Assembly: GCA_900772415.1 (NCBI GenBank)
Contig: CAAHEC010000054.1
Location: 1 to 64,000, forward strand
Reading direction: 5' to 3'
DNA: 64,000 nt
DNA from: Bacilli bacterium
GTDB taxonomy: Bacteria > Bacillota_I > Bacilli_A > RF39 > UBA660
The translations under genes were made by a program, and so were the position numbers. The notes under the pieces are model-generated. The model did not search any database, had not been told where the DNA came from, and saw nothing but the letters and a program-made list of their open reading frames with translations. Positions 50,688 to 58,462 of the stretch are shown piece after piece. Numbering within the stretch: the first letter of the stretch is position 1; every line of letters starts with the position of its first letter.

Positions 50688-50716
50688 ATAATAACAAAAA
50701 GATTAATAAAAATCAA
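50688..50716 (-). promoter_or_regulatory. Sigma-A promoter of tRNA-Ala
   Basis: TTGATT (50711-50716), 17 bases, TATTAT (50688-50693). Confidence 0.6.
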
Positions 50717-50740
50717 TACCTAAATAAAATTTTTTATAGA

Positions 50741-51055
50741 TTAACTTTCAAGTTCTTTAAATTCCTGTTCAAATGTATTTAATTTTTCTTCTATTTTATT
50801 ATCCTTAGCTTCTTCCAATTCATACCATCCTTTTTTAAACATCAAATTATAAACCTCTCTTTGAATATTACTAATTTCATTAAACATATCATAATAATCA
50901 TTGTATAAACTAGAGTTACTAGCTTCAGTTAAAGAAACTGCATAGTTCTTTATCATCATTTTTTCTAAATTAAGAATGGCAGTTAAATAATCTTTGTCAT
51001 TTAGTTCTTTTGAAGATGGGACTTCTTGCTTTGGGTTACAAATTTTATTATTCAT
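50741..51055 (-). CDS. CotF-family spore coat protein
   Basis: A 104-residue Coat_F domain: LNDKDYLTAILNLEKMMIKNYAVSLTEASN, then NIQREVYNLMFKKGWYELEEA. These helical proteins, related to ferritin-like bundles, are coat components in Bacillus and Clostridia. It follows a second, smaller CotF-type gene by 11 bases, so the two form an operon, as is common in Clostridia. Confidence 0.85.
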   Translation of the reverse strand: MNNKICNPKQEVPSSKELNDKDYLTAILNLEKMMIKNYAVSLTEASNSSLYNDYYDMFNEISNIQREVYNLMFKKGWYELEEAKDNKIEEKLNTFEQEFKELES

Positions 51056-51066
51056 TTATTTTCTCC

Positions 51067-51273
51067 TTATCCTAAAATATTTAAAACAGCCTTAGCATGT
51101 TCTTTATGAATGTCAGATATTTTTTTTAAAATATCTTTAATTTCCGGATCAATTGCTTTTTGTTCAAAGCTTTCCGCTAATTTACATGCATTATAGTTCC
51201 AACTGAAAATATCAGATAGATAATCAAAATCTTTTCCAGTTATTATATAAGGTGCCTCACTATAATTTTTCAT
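51067..51273 (-). CDS. Small CotF-like companion protein
   Basis: A 68-residue helical protein (YIITGKDFDYLSDIFSWNYNACKLAESFEQ and DIHKEHAKAVLNIL) corresponding to the small partner often encoded beside CotF-type proteins. AGGAGA ribosome site and ATG start; a longer frame reaches into the terminator of the next gene. A forespore-type -10 CATAATA lies just upstream, but its -35 is weak. Confidence 0.7.
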   Translation of the reverse strand: MKNYSEAPYIITGKDFDYLSDIFSWNYNACKLAESFEQKAIDPEIKDILKKISDIHKEHAKAVLNILG

Positions 51274-51321
51274 ATAATTATCTCCTTTCCTTTCTATTAT
51301 GGTTAAACAAATAAATTTATA

Positions 51322-51351
51322 AACAAAAAAATCACACATACTGTGATTTAA
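51322..51351 (-). terminator. Terminator after the alpha/beta hydrolase gene
   Basis: AAATCACA / TGTGATTT stem with a 5-base loop, followed by TTTTTG on the minus strand. Confidence 0.8.
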
Positions 51352-52247
51352 TTATCGTTTAAAAATGCTAAAATATCTTCGTATACCATGTCGTTACATT
51401 TTTCATTTAAAATTTCGTGCCTCATATTAGGATAAAGTTTACCTTTTAAATTTAAGTATCCTACATCTTTTAAAAAGTCGCATAAATGATTAAACTTTTT
51501 TTTGCCACCAATTACAGGATCATCCATGCCTCCAATTAATAAAATTGGAAGGGCCTTATTTTTAACCTTATATAAATTCTTTTTAAAAACAGTTCGCATC
51601 ATATAAAAAAGCATTTTAAATCCATCTATGGTAAATATAAAGCCACAGTAATTGCTTTTATTATATTCATTAACGATTTCTTTATCTGAACAAATCCATG
51701 AATTAGGCACATCATAATTTTTATTATGATTTTTAAAAACCAACTTATTAATAAAATTACTTCTATACTTCTCCCCTTTTATCTTTCCCAATATATCTGC
51801 TAATAAGCTTCCCATCTTTGAAAAAGGATTATAAGTAGGAGCTCCACATAAGATAAGCTTATCTATCATATTATCATATTTCTGAATATACAATCTTGCA
51901 ACTAAAGAGCCCATACTATGTGCAAATAAAGTTATCTTAAGATTAGGATATAATTCTTTTATATATGTTGTTACCTGATATAATTCTTCAACTAATATGT
52001 TTCTATTTGAATTAAAATAACCTAAATCATCACTTTTAAGTACACTTTTTCCATGTCCTCTGTGATCATGAATAACTACAATATACCCTTTTTCACTAAG
52101 ATATTTCATAAAATCCTTATATCTTTCTTTATTTTCTGCCATACCATGCGATATTTGAACAATTCCAATAGGCCTAGTCTTAGTTTCTTTTATTATTCCG
52201 TCAAGTTCCAAACCATCATAATTTGATTTTATTTTAAAAGTTTTCAT
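51348..52247 (-). CDS. Alpha/beta hydrolase, monoacylglycerol-lipase-like
   Basis: A 299-residue alpha/beta hydrolase of the serine aminopeptidase S33/MGL-like group. The nucleophile elbow is FAHSMGSLV (GxSxG), the oxyanion region is VIHDHRGHGKS, the acid is in GGMDDPV and the His in MRHEIL. The substrate is likely a small ester or lysophospholipid. No signal peptide, so it is cytosolic. Start ATG with GAGGTGACAT upstream. Confidence 0.85.
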   Translation of the reverse strand: MKTFKIKSNYDGLELDGIIKETKTRPIGIVQISHGMAENKERYKDFMKYLSEKGYIVVIHDHRGHGKSVLKSDDLGYFNSNRNILVEELYQVTTYIKELYPNLKITLFAHSMGSLVARLYIQKYDNMIDKLILCGAPTYNPFSKMGSLLADILGKIKGEKYRSNFINKLVFKNHNKNYDVPNSWICSDKEIVNEYNKSNYCGFIFTIDGFKMLFYMMRTVFKKNLYKVKNKALPILLIGGMDDPVIGGKKKFNHLCDFLKDVGYLNLKGKLYPNMRHEILNEKCNDMVYEDILAFLNDN

Positions 52248-52297
52248 ATGTCACCTCTAATATAATTATACAATAAAAGGGAATTTTTTAAATCCCC

Positions 52298-52612
52298 TCA
52301 TAAACAATTAACCGCACTTTCAATTAAAATTTCTATCTCTGTATCACTAACATTTAGTTTTTTTTCTTTCATCCATTCTAAAGATTTTTCTAAAGCTTTA
52401 TTTTTTTTCTGTTCACAAGAAAAATCTTTGCAAGTTTGCTCAACATATTTAACTGTTTTGTCAACTATCTCTTTTTTTAACTTATCTTGAATATATTCTT
52501 GATATAAATTTTTTATTCTAACGCCTAAGTATCCAATTACGCCAGTAATAACAGTTCCCAATATTTCGATAAGATTATCAGAAATCATACTTAAAATATC
52601 ACTCAAGGTCAA
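52298..52612 (-). CDS. LLH-type phage-holin-like protein
   Basis: A 104-residue protein with one N-terminal membrane span (about 13-35), then an amphipathic helical region: IKNLYQEYIQDKLKKEIVDKTVKYVEQTC, and a C-terminal EILIESAV. This matches the LLH holin family (Phage_holin_6_1). No phage genes are nearby, so it is probably a domesticated copy. In spore formers such holins may serve mother-cell lysis or be decaying prophage remnants; neither is shown here. Confidence 0.72.
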   Translation of the reverse strand: MTLSDILSMISDNLIEILGTVITGVIGYLGVRIKNLYQEYIQDKLKKEIVDKTVKYVEQTCKDFSCEQKKNKALEKSLEWMKEKKLNVSDTEIEILIESAVNCL

Positions 52613-52669
52613 AATCCCCCCAGAATTATTTTTAAAGATGCATCCTATTTTATAATATTAAAATCTTTA

Positions 52670-52706
52670 AAAAGGGGCATTGCTATTGTCCCTTTTTTCT
52701 TTTTAC
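52670..52706 (-). terminator. Terminator after exonuclease III gene
   Basis: AAAAAAGGGaC / GcCCCTTTTT stem with a loop of about 8 bases, followed by a T-rich stretch on the minus strand. Confidence 0.6.
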
Positions 52707-52734
52707 ATAACCACTTTTATAAATTTTCATTATT

Positions 52735-53493
52735 TTATTTAAGTTTTAAATCTATACCTATAGGACAGTGATCACTTCCATATACGTAAGAATATATAAC
52801 TGGGTTTGACACTTTACTAATAATGTTTTTTGATACTAAAAAGTAATCTATTCTCCAGCCAATATTATTTTTTCTTGCTTCTCCCATATAGCTCCACCAA
52901 GAAAAAGCATCACGTTTATCTGGATTAAAATATCTATATGTATCAATAAAACCGCTATCTAATAACTTTGAAAATTTATCTCTTTCTTCATAGGTAAAAC
53001 CAGCATTTCCTATGTTAGCCTTTGCATTTTTTATATCTTTTTCAGTATGAGCAACATTAAAATCTCCACATACAACAACTGGCTTTTTCTTTTCTAAAGT
53101 TTTTAAATAACTCTTTATATCATCTTCCCATATCATTCTATAATCTAGTCTTGATAAATCTCTTTTTGCATTAGGAACATACATATTAACAAGAAAATAA
53201 TCTTCAAATTCCAAAGTAATTACTCTTCCTTCATGGTCATGAACATCTATTCCTATTCCAAATTTAACGTTTATTGGTTTATAAAGAGTATAAATAAGAG
53301 TTCCCGAATACCCTTTTTTATCCGCTGGATTTATGTAACAATAAAAATCTTTTGGTTCAAAGTCTATTTGATCTTTTTCTGCTTTTACCTCTTGAAGGCA
53401 ATATATATCAGCATCACATGAATAAAAAAAATCTTCAAATCCTTTCTTTAAACAAGCTCTAAATCCTGCTACGTTCCATGATACTAATTTCAT
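52735..53493 (-). CDS. xth: Exodeoxyribonuclease III / AP endonuclease
   Basis: Repairs abasic sites. The EEP-fold motifs are present: SWNVAGFR, LQEVKAEKDQ, GYSGTLIYT, GDFNVAHTEKD (Asp/Asn of the metal site), WSYMGEARKNNIGWRIDYFLVS and SDHCPI. The length of 252 is normal. It is a single-gene unit. Confidence 0.95.
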   Translation of the reverse strand: MKLVSWNVAGFRACLKKGFEDFFYSCDADIYCLQEVKAEKDQIDFEPKDFYCYINPADKKGYSGTLIYTLYKPINVKFGIGIDVHDHEGRVITLEFEDYFLVNMYVPNAKRDLSRLDYRMIWEDDIKSYLKTLEKKKPVVVCGDFNVAHTEKDIKNAKANIGNAGFTYEERDKFSKLLDSGFIDTYRYFNPDKRDAFSWWSYMGEARKNNIGWRIDYFLVSKNIISKVSNPVIYSYVYGSDHCPIGIDLKLK

Positions 53494-53627
53494 AATTTTC
53501 TCCTTAACTTAGATATATAACAATCACTTTCTTTGTAAAATACCTTATGCCTTATAAAATTTTTCTTTTTAAGTATTATAACATATTTAGTTATTAAATT
53601 TTTATAAAACATTAAGCTTTATAAAAT

Positions 53628-53653
53628 AAAAACTACTCTTTTATGAGTAGTTA
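53628..53653 (-). terminator. Terminator after tRNA-Pro
   Basis: AACTACTC / GAGTAGTT stem with a 6-base loop, followed by TTTATTTT on the minus strand. Confidence 0.8.
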
Positions 53654-53662
53654 AATTCTAAA

Positions 53663-53739
53663 TGGTCGGAAAGACAGGATTTGAACCTGCAACCTCACGG
53701 TCCCAAACCGCGTGCACTACCAAATTGTGCTACTTTCCG
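53663..53739 (-). tRNA. tRNA-Pro (UGG)
   Basis: Acceptor CGGAAAG/CTTTCCG, anticodon loop TTTGGGA, T-loop GGTTCAAATCC and an encoded CCA. Anticodon TGG. It has its own promoter TTGACA-N18-TATAAT upstream (53752-53781). Confidence 0.97.
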
Positions 53740-53751
53740 AATTGCAAAATG

Positions 53752-53781
53752 ATTATATCATACTGCTTTTAAAGTTGTCAA
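53752..53781 (-). promoter_or_regulatory. Sigma-A promoter of tRNA-Pro
   Basis: TTGACA (53776-53781), 18 bases, TATAAT (53752-53757). Confidence 0.7.
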
Positions 53782-53822
53782 TACCGCACTGCGTGTCTAA
53801 TGCAAGTATCTTTATAAATAAA

Positions 53823-53899
53823 TGGCGCGCTCGAAGGGATTCGAACCCCTGACCCCTTGGTTCGTAGCCAAGTGCTCTATCCAGCTGAGCTACGAGCGC
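53823..53899 (-). tRNA. tRNA-Arg (ACG)
   Basis: Acceptor GCGCTCG, anticodon arm CTTGG-CTACGAA-CCAAG, T-loop GGTTCGAATCC and GCCA 3' end. Anticodon ACG, expected to be inosine-modified. It has a structured leader of about 60 nt and a strong promoter at 53963-53991. Confidence 0.97.
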
Positions 53900-53962
53900 A
53901 TAATTTTAACAACAAGGTGTCAGGAAAAATTTCACTAACCTAGCACCATCGCATCGCTAGTA

Positions 53963-53991
53963 ATTATAACACTTTAAAAACTTTTTTTCAA
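53963..53991 (-). promoter_or_regulatory. Sigma-A promoter of tRNA-Arg
   Basis: TTGAAA (53986-53991), 17 bases, TATAAT (53963-53968). The following leader contains GGTGcTAGG / CCTGaCACC pairing. Confidence 0.7.
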
Positions 53992-54044
53992 TAGTATTTT
54001 ATGAATTTATAAAAGTTATGTTATAATTAAAAAGGAGGAAAAAT

Positions 54045-54464
54045 ATGTTGCAAGAATTTAAAAAGTTTATTTCTAAAGGTAATGTTGTTGATTTAGCAGT
54101 GGGAGTTATTATAGGAGGCGCTTTTGGTAAAATCGTATCATCGCTTGTTAATGATATTTTAATGCCCATTATAGGAGCTTTGATTGGTGGTATTAATTTT
54201 AGTAATCTTTCAATAAAGATTGGAGATGCAAAAATAACTTATGGAATGTTTATTCAAAACGTAATAGACTTTCTTATAATAGCATTTTGTGTATTTATTT
54301 TTGTTAAAATAGTAAATAAATTATCGGATGTTACTAGTAAATTAGAAAAAAAGAAGGATATTAAGAAAGAAAAAATAGAAGAAACTGAGCTAAGTGTTTT
54401 AAAAGAAATTAGAGAAGAACTAAAAAAGAATAATAAAACAACTAAGAAAGTAAGCAAAAAATAG
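54045..54464 (+). CDS. mscL: Large-conductance mechanosensitive channel MscL
   Basis: A 139-residue MscL with the N-terminal FKKFISKGNVVDLAVGVIIGGAFGKIVSSLV, M1/M2 spans, and a charged C-terminal helix. It is a safety valve for hypo-osmotic shock. AAGGAGG ribosome site and TATAAT 20 bases before it. It is the only gene on the plus strand in this stretch. Confidence 0.95.
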   Translation: MLQEFKKFISKGNVVDLAVGVIIGGAFGKIVSSLVNDILMPIIGALIGGINFSNLSIKIGDAKITYGMFIQNVIDFLIIAFCVFIFVKIVNKLSDVTSKLEKKKDIKKEKIEETELSVLKEIREELKKNNKTTKKVSKK

Positions 54465-54468
54465 ATAT

Positions 54469-54502
54469 TAAGAGACTTTTTTTAAGTTTCTTTTTTTCTT
54501 AA
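54469..54502 (+). terminator. Terminator after mscL
   Basis: AAGAGACTT / AAGTTTCTT stem with one G-T wobble, followed by TTTTTTCTT. Confidence 0.7.
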
Positions 54503-54574
54503 ACAGGAATTAAAAACCTGGTTTTAATAGTTATAATCATATAATATTATTTAGATACGATCCTGTATAAAAAA

Positions 54575-54612
54575 AGCAAAAAAAGAACAACCAAAATGGT
54601 TGTTATCTTTCA
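54575..54612 (-). terminator. Terminator after tRNA-Phe
   Basis: AACAACC / GGTTGTT stem with a 5-base loop, followed by CTTTTTTTG on the minus strand. Confidence 0.8.
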
Positions 54613-54614
54613 AA

Positions 54615-54690
54615 TGGTGGCTCCGGGCAGGATCGAACTGCCGACACCAGGATTTTCAGTCCTGTGCTCTACCGACTGAGCTACAGAGCC
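54615..54690 (-). tRNA. tRNA-Phe (GAA)
   Basis: Acceptor GGCTCTG, anticodon arm CAGGA-CTGAAAA-TCCTG, T-loop AGTTCGATCCT and an encoded CCA. It follows tRNA-Asp in a two-gene unit. Confidence 0.97.
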
Positions 54691-54716
54691 AAATACATAC
54701 TTTTTTATAAAAAAAA

Positions 54717-54792
54717 TGGCGGTTCCGACGAGATTTGAACCCGCGATCTTCTGCGTGACAGGCAGACGTGTTAACCCCTACACCACGGAACC
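54717..54792 (-). tRNA. tRNA-Asp (GUC)
   Basis: Acceptor GGTTCCG, anticodon arm TCTGC-CTGTCAC-GCAGA, T-loop GGTTCAAATCT and GCCA end. It is first in the tRNA-Asp/tRNA-Phe unit, with a strong promoter upstream. Confidence 0.97.
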
Positions 54793-54821
54793 GTGTTACC
54801 CTTTTTAAATAAGGCTCTTTA

Positions 54822-54851
54822 AGTATACTAAAAATTTAACAATATTGTCAA
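54822..54851 (-). promoter_or_regulatory. Sigma-A promoter of the tRNA-Asp/tRNA-Phe unit
   Basis: TTGACA (54846-54851), 18 bases, TATACT (54822-54827). Confidence 0.7.
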
Positions 54852-54880
54852 GTACCATTACCTATTTTTTTTATTTTTTA

Positions 54881-55708
54881 CTACTTTTTTGATAATTTAT
54901 AAGACAAAGTAAAACTAAATATCATTATAATTATTCCTATAACATATTCTTTAGAAAAGTTAAACTTAGGTACTAATGCTAAAATAGATCCTAATACAAA
55001 TCCAATTATTATGCTATAAGTTAAACTGAATTTTTTTTCTAAAAAATTATTAATTAATTTAAGTAAGATGATAATTCCAAAAATAAAACCAAGTAAAAAA
55101 GGCACAACTTTGTTAAAATTTCTTACTACCATATGAATTGGATTAGAAATTAAAGATAAAACAAATTCATACATACCAATTATAATAAGCAAAAATGAGC
55201 CACTAACTCCAGGTATTATTTTACCTATAGAATAAATTATTCCAGATAAGAAAAGCAGTAAAAATTTTACTAAATAAGAACTACTTTCTACATTAAAATT
55301 AATATTTAAAACATTTTGTGAAATATACCAAAATAAAACAGATGATATAAACGTCAACAAAAGTGCTAAAAAATTAATTTTCTCATTATCTTTTGATTTT
55401 ATTTCTTTAATTAAATAAGGTACACCACCTAATATCAAACCAACAAAAGAAAGTTTAGTTGTAATTTCACATTTTTCATATAAAAACATCATAACATTAC
55501 TAAACCATACTGCTCCAACTAATATTCCACTTCCTAAAACACTTAAAAAAAGCATATTTTTTTTAAAATCCTTAAATAAGTTAGTTAGTGATGCAATTAA
55601 TTTATCGTAAACACCAAATATAACCGCAATAACAGAGCCGCTTACGCCTGGAATAATCATTGCAGTACCAATTAGTATTCCTATTAAAAAAAGATAAATA
55701 AAAGACAT
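54881..55708 (-). CDS. DUF368-family membrane protein (PopT-type)
   Basis: A 275-residue protein with eight or nine spans and two inverted-repeat motifs, IIPGVSGSVIAVIFG (about 14-28) and IIPGVSGSFLLIIIG. DUF368 proteins have been linked to recycling of undecaprenyl phosphate across the membrane, alongside DedA proteins. The start is the inner ATG with AGGTGAT; the longer frame is not supported. It is downstream of the DUF3048 gene and may share its transcript. Confidence 0.85.
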   Translation of the reverse strand: MSFIYLFLIGILIGTAMIIPGVSGSVIAVIFGVYDKLIASLTNLFKDFKKNMLFLSVLGSGILVGAVWFSNVMMFLYEKCEITTKLSFVGLILGGVPYLIKEIKSKDNEKINFLALLLTFISSVLFWYISQNVLNINFNVESSSYLVKFLLLFLSGIIYSIGKIIPGVSGSFLLIIIGMYEFVLSLISNPIHMVVRNFNKVVPFLLGFIFGIIILLKLINNFLEKKFSLTYSIIIGFVLGSILALVPKFNFSKEYVIGIIIMIFSFTLSYKLSKK

Positions 55709-55745
55709 ATAATCACCTAAGTAATTATATGCCATATAATAATAT

Positions 55746-56810
55746 CTATTCTATTGTTAAAGTTTGATTAGCTGGTTCTATTTGGATGAATGTATTTCCA
55801 TCATTTACCACTAATTCTTTTCCGGTTGCCTTAACTTTGTAAACAGTTTTACTAGATCTTGACTCTTTAGACCAAGTAATTGGAATAGCATATCCTTCTG
55901 AAATATAGTATCCATCACCTGTTCCAATGTTATTTAAATCTTGTCTTCCACCTGCATATCCATCGTTTAGTGTGTAGTTATGAACCTTATAAGTTATTAT
56001 GTTTTTAGCTGTGTACTGTGTTCCTGTTACATAGTCTTTATGTTCTAATCCGTTTTGATATCTCTTATATACCTTGTTTTCAGGGTCGTATGAATAACTT
56101 GTTACGTGAGATGTTGAATACGGAATTCTAACCGTACTTGCTGACACAGCACCTTCATAGTTTGCAAGATCAAGTGATTTTGCTTGGTATGTTAGAAGTA
56201 ATTTTTGATTGGATGTTAATCTGTATCCTCTTTTTTGTGCTGCTTCTTTTATTTTTGCTATGCTTGTGTATGCTCTGTGCTCTTTAGATATTCTTCTTAA
56301 ACTATTATCCCATGTAAATGCACTTGAATTATTTGCGTTTACCGCTGGAATATTTAAAGTTTTAATATCACTTTCTGCTCTAGGACTCCAACCTATGTGT
56401 GCATATATTGCATCATTTTCTAATGCATAATCTAAATAATAGTGTCTTGATGATCTAACTGATGCAATTCTTTCTGTATTCTTATCCTTAAATACAGCCA
56501 TCATTCTAGTTATTCCGCCCTCTACTATCATCTCATATGTTATGTATGCATCTTGAATGCCTGCTTGGTATCCCCAAACTGCTTTGTTATTGTTAATCAT
56601 TACTGCAATTGGTCTTTCGGTAGAACTTAAATCAACTACTTTTATTTGTTCTTCCTCTTTTGTAATTTTCTTCTTTTTTGGAATTTTCTTTTCTATTTCT
56701 TTATCGTTTGTTAGTAAAAAGCATCCTAAAACACCTATTATAAGTAATAAAATTACAACTAATATTATTTTTGCTTTTTTACTCATTTTTTTCTTTTTTC
56801 TTTGTTTCAT
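55746..56810 (-). CDS. DUF3048 (YerB-like) exported protein
   Basis: An N-terminal basic stretch and one membrane span (about 14-32), then the two DUF3048 domains: RPIAVMINNNKAVWGYQAGIQDAYITYEMIVEGGITRMMAVF and the C-terminal GGRQDLNNIGTGDGYYISEGYAIPITWSK. Lipobox-like GVLGCFLL places a Cys at the end of the span, so it may be a lipoprotein. The function is unknown; YerB is a Bacillus lipoprotein. It has its own ribosome site (AGGAGAAGTAAT). Confidence 0.85.
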   Translation of the reverse strand: MKQRKKKKMSKKAKIILVVILLLIIGVLGCFLLTNDKEIEKKIPKKKKITKEEEQIKVVDLSSTERPIAVMINNNKAVWGYQAGIQDAYITYEMIVEGGITRMMAVFKDKNTERIASVRSSRHYYLDYALENDAIYAHIGWSPRAESDIKTLNIPAVNANNSSAFTWDNSLRRISKEHRAYTSIAKIKEAAQKRGYRLTSNQKLLLTYQAKSLDLANYEGAVSASTVRIPYSTSHVTSYSYDPENKVYKRYQNGLEHKDYVTGTQYTAKNIITYKVHNYTLNDGYAGGRQDLNNIGTGDGYYISEGYAIPITWSKESRSSKTVYKVKATGKELVVNDGNTFIQIEPANQTLTIE

Positions 56811-56887
56811 ATTACTTCTCCTATTCTTTATAATTTTATTATACTATTATTTAAATTATTAAACAAGAAAAAAGATAATCCAATAAT

Positions 56888-58096
56888 TTATTTTAGATTA
56901 TCTTTTAGTATACCTTCTGCTACTATTAAAGCGCTTGTAAAAGCCCAGGAAAGGTTATAACCACCGCATATACTATCTACGTCTAACACTTCTCCAGAAG
57001 CATATAATCCGCTTATTTTTTTAGATTCTAAATGGTTAGTAAACTCACTTAATAAAGCTCCTCCCAAGGTTACCTGAGATGTTTCAAAGTCCCCGGTTGC
57101 AGTTATGTTAAAATGCATGTTTTTTAATGTGTATGAAATGTTTTCTAATTCTGCTTTACTTATGTCACATATCGTTTTATTTGATAGTTTTAAGTTTTTT
57201 GTTATTGCATCTGCTACTTTTTTATTTAAAATACAGCTTATAGCATCAGATACGTTGTAGCTATCAAATTCTTTTAAATAACTATTAATATATGATTCAT
57301 CATAATCAGGAACTAAGTCTACTACAATATCTACTTTCTTACCTTCTTCTAAGTATTTGTTTACATATCTTGATAAATTAAATATACATATGCCTGATAA
57401 CGAATCTTTTGTAAACTGTATTTGGCCTTTTTCTGTTAAAATTGTTTTATCATTAACGTTTAATTTAGCTACCACATCAGCACGGACTCCTTGTAAATCT
57501 TTTATGTATTTATAATTTGTTTTTAAGTGAGTAAGAGATGGATATAACTTTGTTATAGTGTGACCAAATGATTTTAATATGTTATATCCCATGCCAGTAG
57601 AGCCTGTTTTTGAATAAGTTTTTCCTCCGGTTGCAATAACTACTTTTTTACCCATTAGGTTATTGTTGATTACAAAATAGTCATTTTTATAAGTTACATC
57701 TTTTACATCATAGTTGTATATTACATTAACTTTTTCTTTTTCTAATGCTCTTTCAAATGACTTACAAACGGTTATTGCTTGATTAGAATATGGATATAAC
57801 CTTGTTGATGTATCTTCTTTCTTTGTTAAAATACCAAAGTTTTTAAGGTAATTTAAATAATCATTTTCTTTTAACTGACTGATAAAGTTATTTAATGATG
57901 AAGAACTATTATAATTATCTATCGTTATGTTTGTGTTACCTAAGTTGCATCTTCCATTACCGGTTATTAATAGTTTTTTACCTAGTTTATCGTTCTTTTC
58001 TATTAAAGCTACTTTTAAATTTGGATTTTTATATTTTAATGTAAGTGCTAAAAAACACCCCGATGCTCCTGCTCCTACTATAATTACGTCATACAT
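56888..58096 (-). CDS. HI0933/YhiN-type flavoprotein
   Basis: A 402-residue NAD(P)/FAD-dependent oxidoreductase of the BaiN/YhiN family. The FAD motif VGAGASGCFLALTL starts at residue 6. GKKLLITGNGRCNLGN, ATGGKTYSKTGSTGMGY and the C-terminal SGLYASGEVLDVDSICGGYNLSWAFTSA are present. The physiological substrate is unknown. Ribosome site GAGGTGAT. Confidence 0.92.
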   Translation of the reverse strand: MYDVIIVGAGASGCFLALTLKYKNPNLKVALIEKNDKLGKKLLITGNGRCNLGNTNITIDNYNSSSSLNNFISQLKENDYLNYLKNFGILTKKEDTSTRLYPYSNQAITVCKSFERALEKEKVNVIYNYDVKDVTYKNDYFVINNNLMGKKVVIATGGKTYSKTGSTGMGYNILKSFGHTITKLYPSLTHLKTNYKYIKDLQGVRADVVAKLNVNDKTILTEKGQIQFTKDSLSGICIFNLSRYVNKYLEEGKKVDIVVDLVPDYDESYINSYLKEFDSYNVSDAISCILNKKVADAITKNLKLSNKTICDISKAELENISYTLKNMHFNITATGDFETSQVTLGGALLSEFTNHLESKKISGLYASGEVLDVDSICGGYNLSWAFTSALIVAEGILKDNLK

Positions 58097-58164
58097 AAAA
58101 AATCACCTCATGTATTTAATATATCAAAAAAGACTAGCATTTGCTAGTGTTTATGGGATTTTAA

Positions 58165-58370
58165 AGAGAATATGCTCTCTTCAGGGGGCCTTTATATACA
58201 ATTCAGTTTTATTTTATTACAATCAGTTCGTAATCTTCTACAATATAGTTGAAATAAATTGCAATAAACCTATAAACTGAAGAGAGCATTACCGAGAATT
58301 TCGTAATAATTATCAATAAACATATATAATTTGTATCTAAAGTATCTAATTTGTATTTAATTCAATTCAG
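58165..58370. repeat. Left copy of a repeat-bearing noncoding element
   Basis: Contains an AGAG/CTCT hairpin followed by TCAGGGGG (58181-58188), an AGAGAGCAT box near 58283, and three GTATCTAA-type octamers (58333, 58342, 58353; spacings 9 and 11) ending in TTCAATTCAG. The same ordered blocks occur at 60944-61134. It lies in the 362-base gap after the flavoprotein gene, where no gene is seen. Confidence 0.6.
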
Positions 58371-58435
58371 TATTTCAAGTATTTATAAAGATTTAACAAT
58401 AATTTTTACTCTCTTCAAGTAAAAAGGCAATAGAT

Positions 58436-58462
58436 ATAAAAAAGCATATTGCTATGCTTTAA
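58436..58462 (-). terminator. Terminator after the restriction-modification gene
   Basis: AAAGCATA / TATGCTTT stem with a 4-base loop, followed by TTTTATATC on the minus strand. Confidence 0.8.

Noticed and set aside
54500..54575. Possible promoter or small RNA between mscL and tRNA-Phe
   Set aside because: AT-rich with a weak 4-bp CAGG/CCTG pairing only; nothing can be supported.
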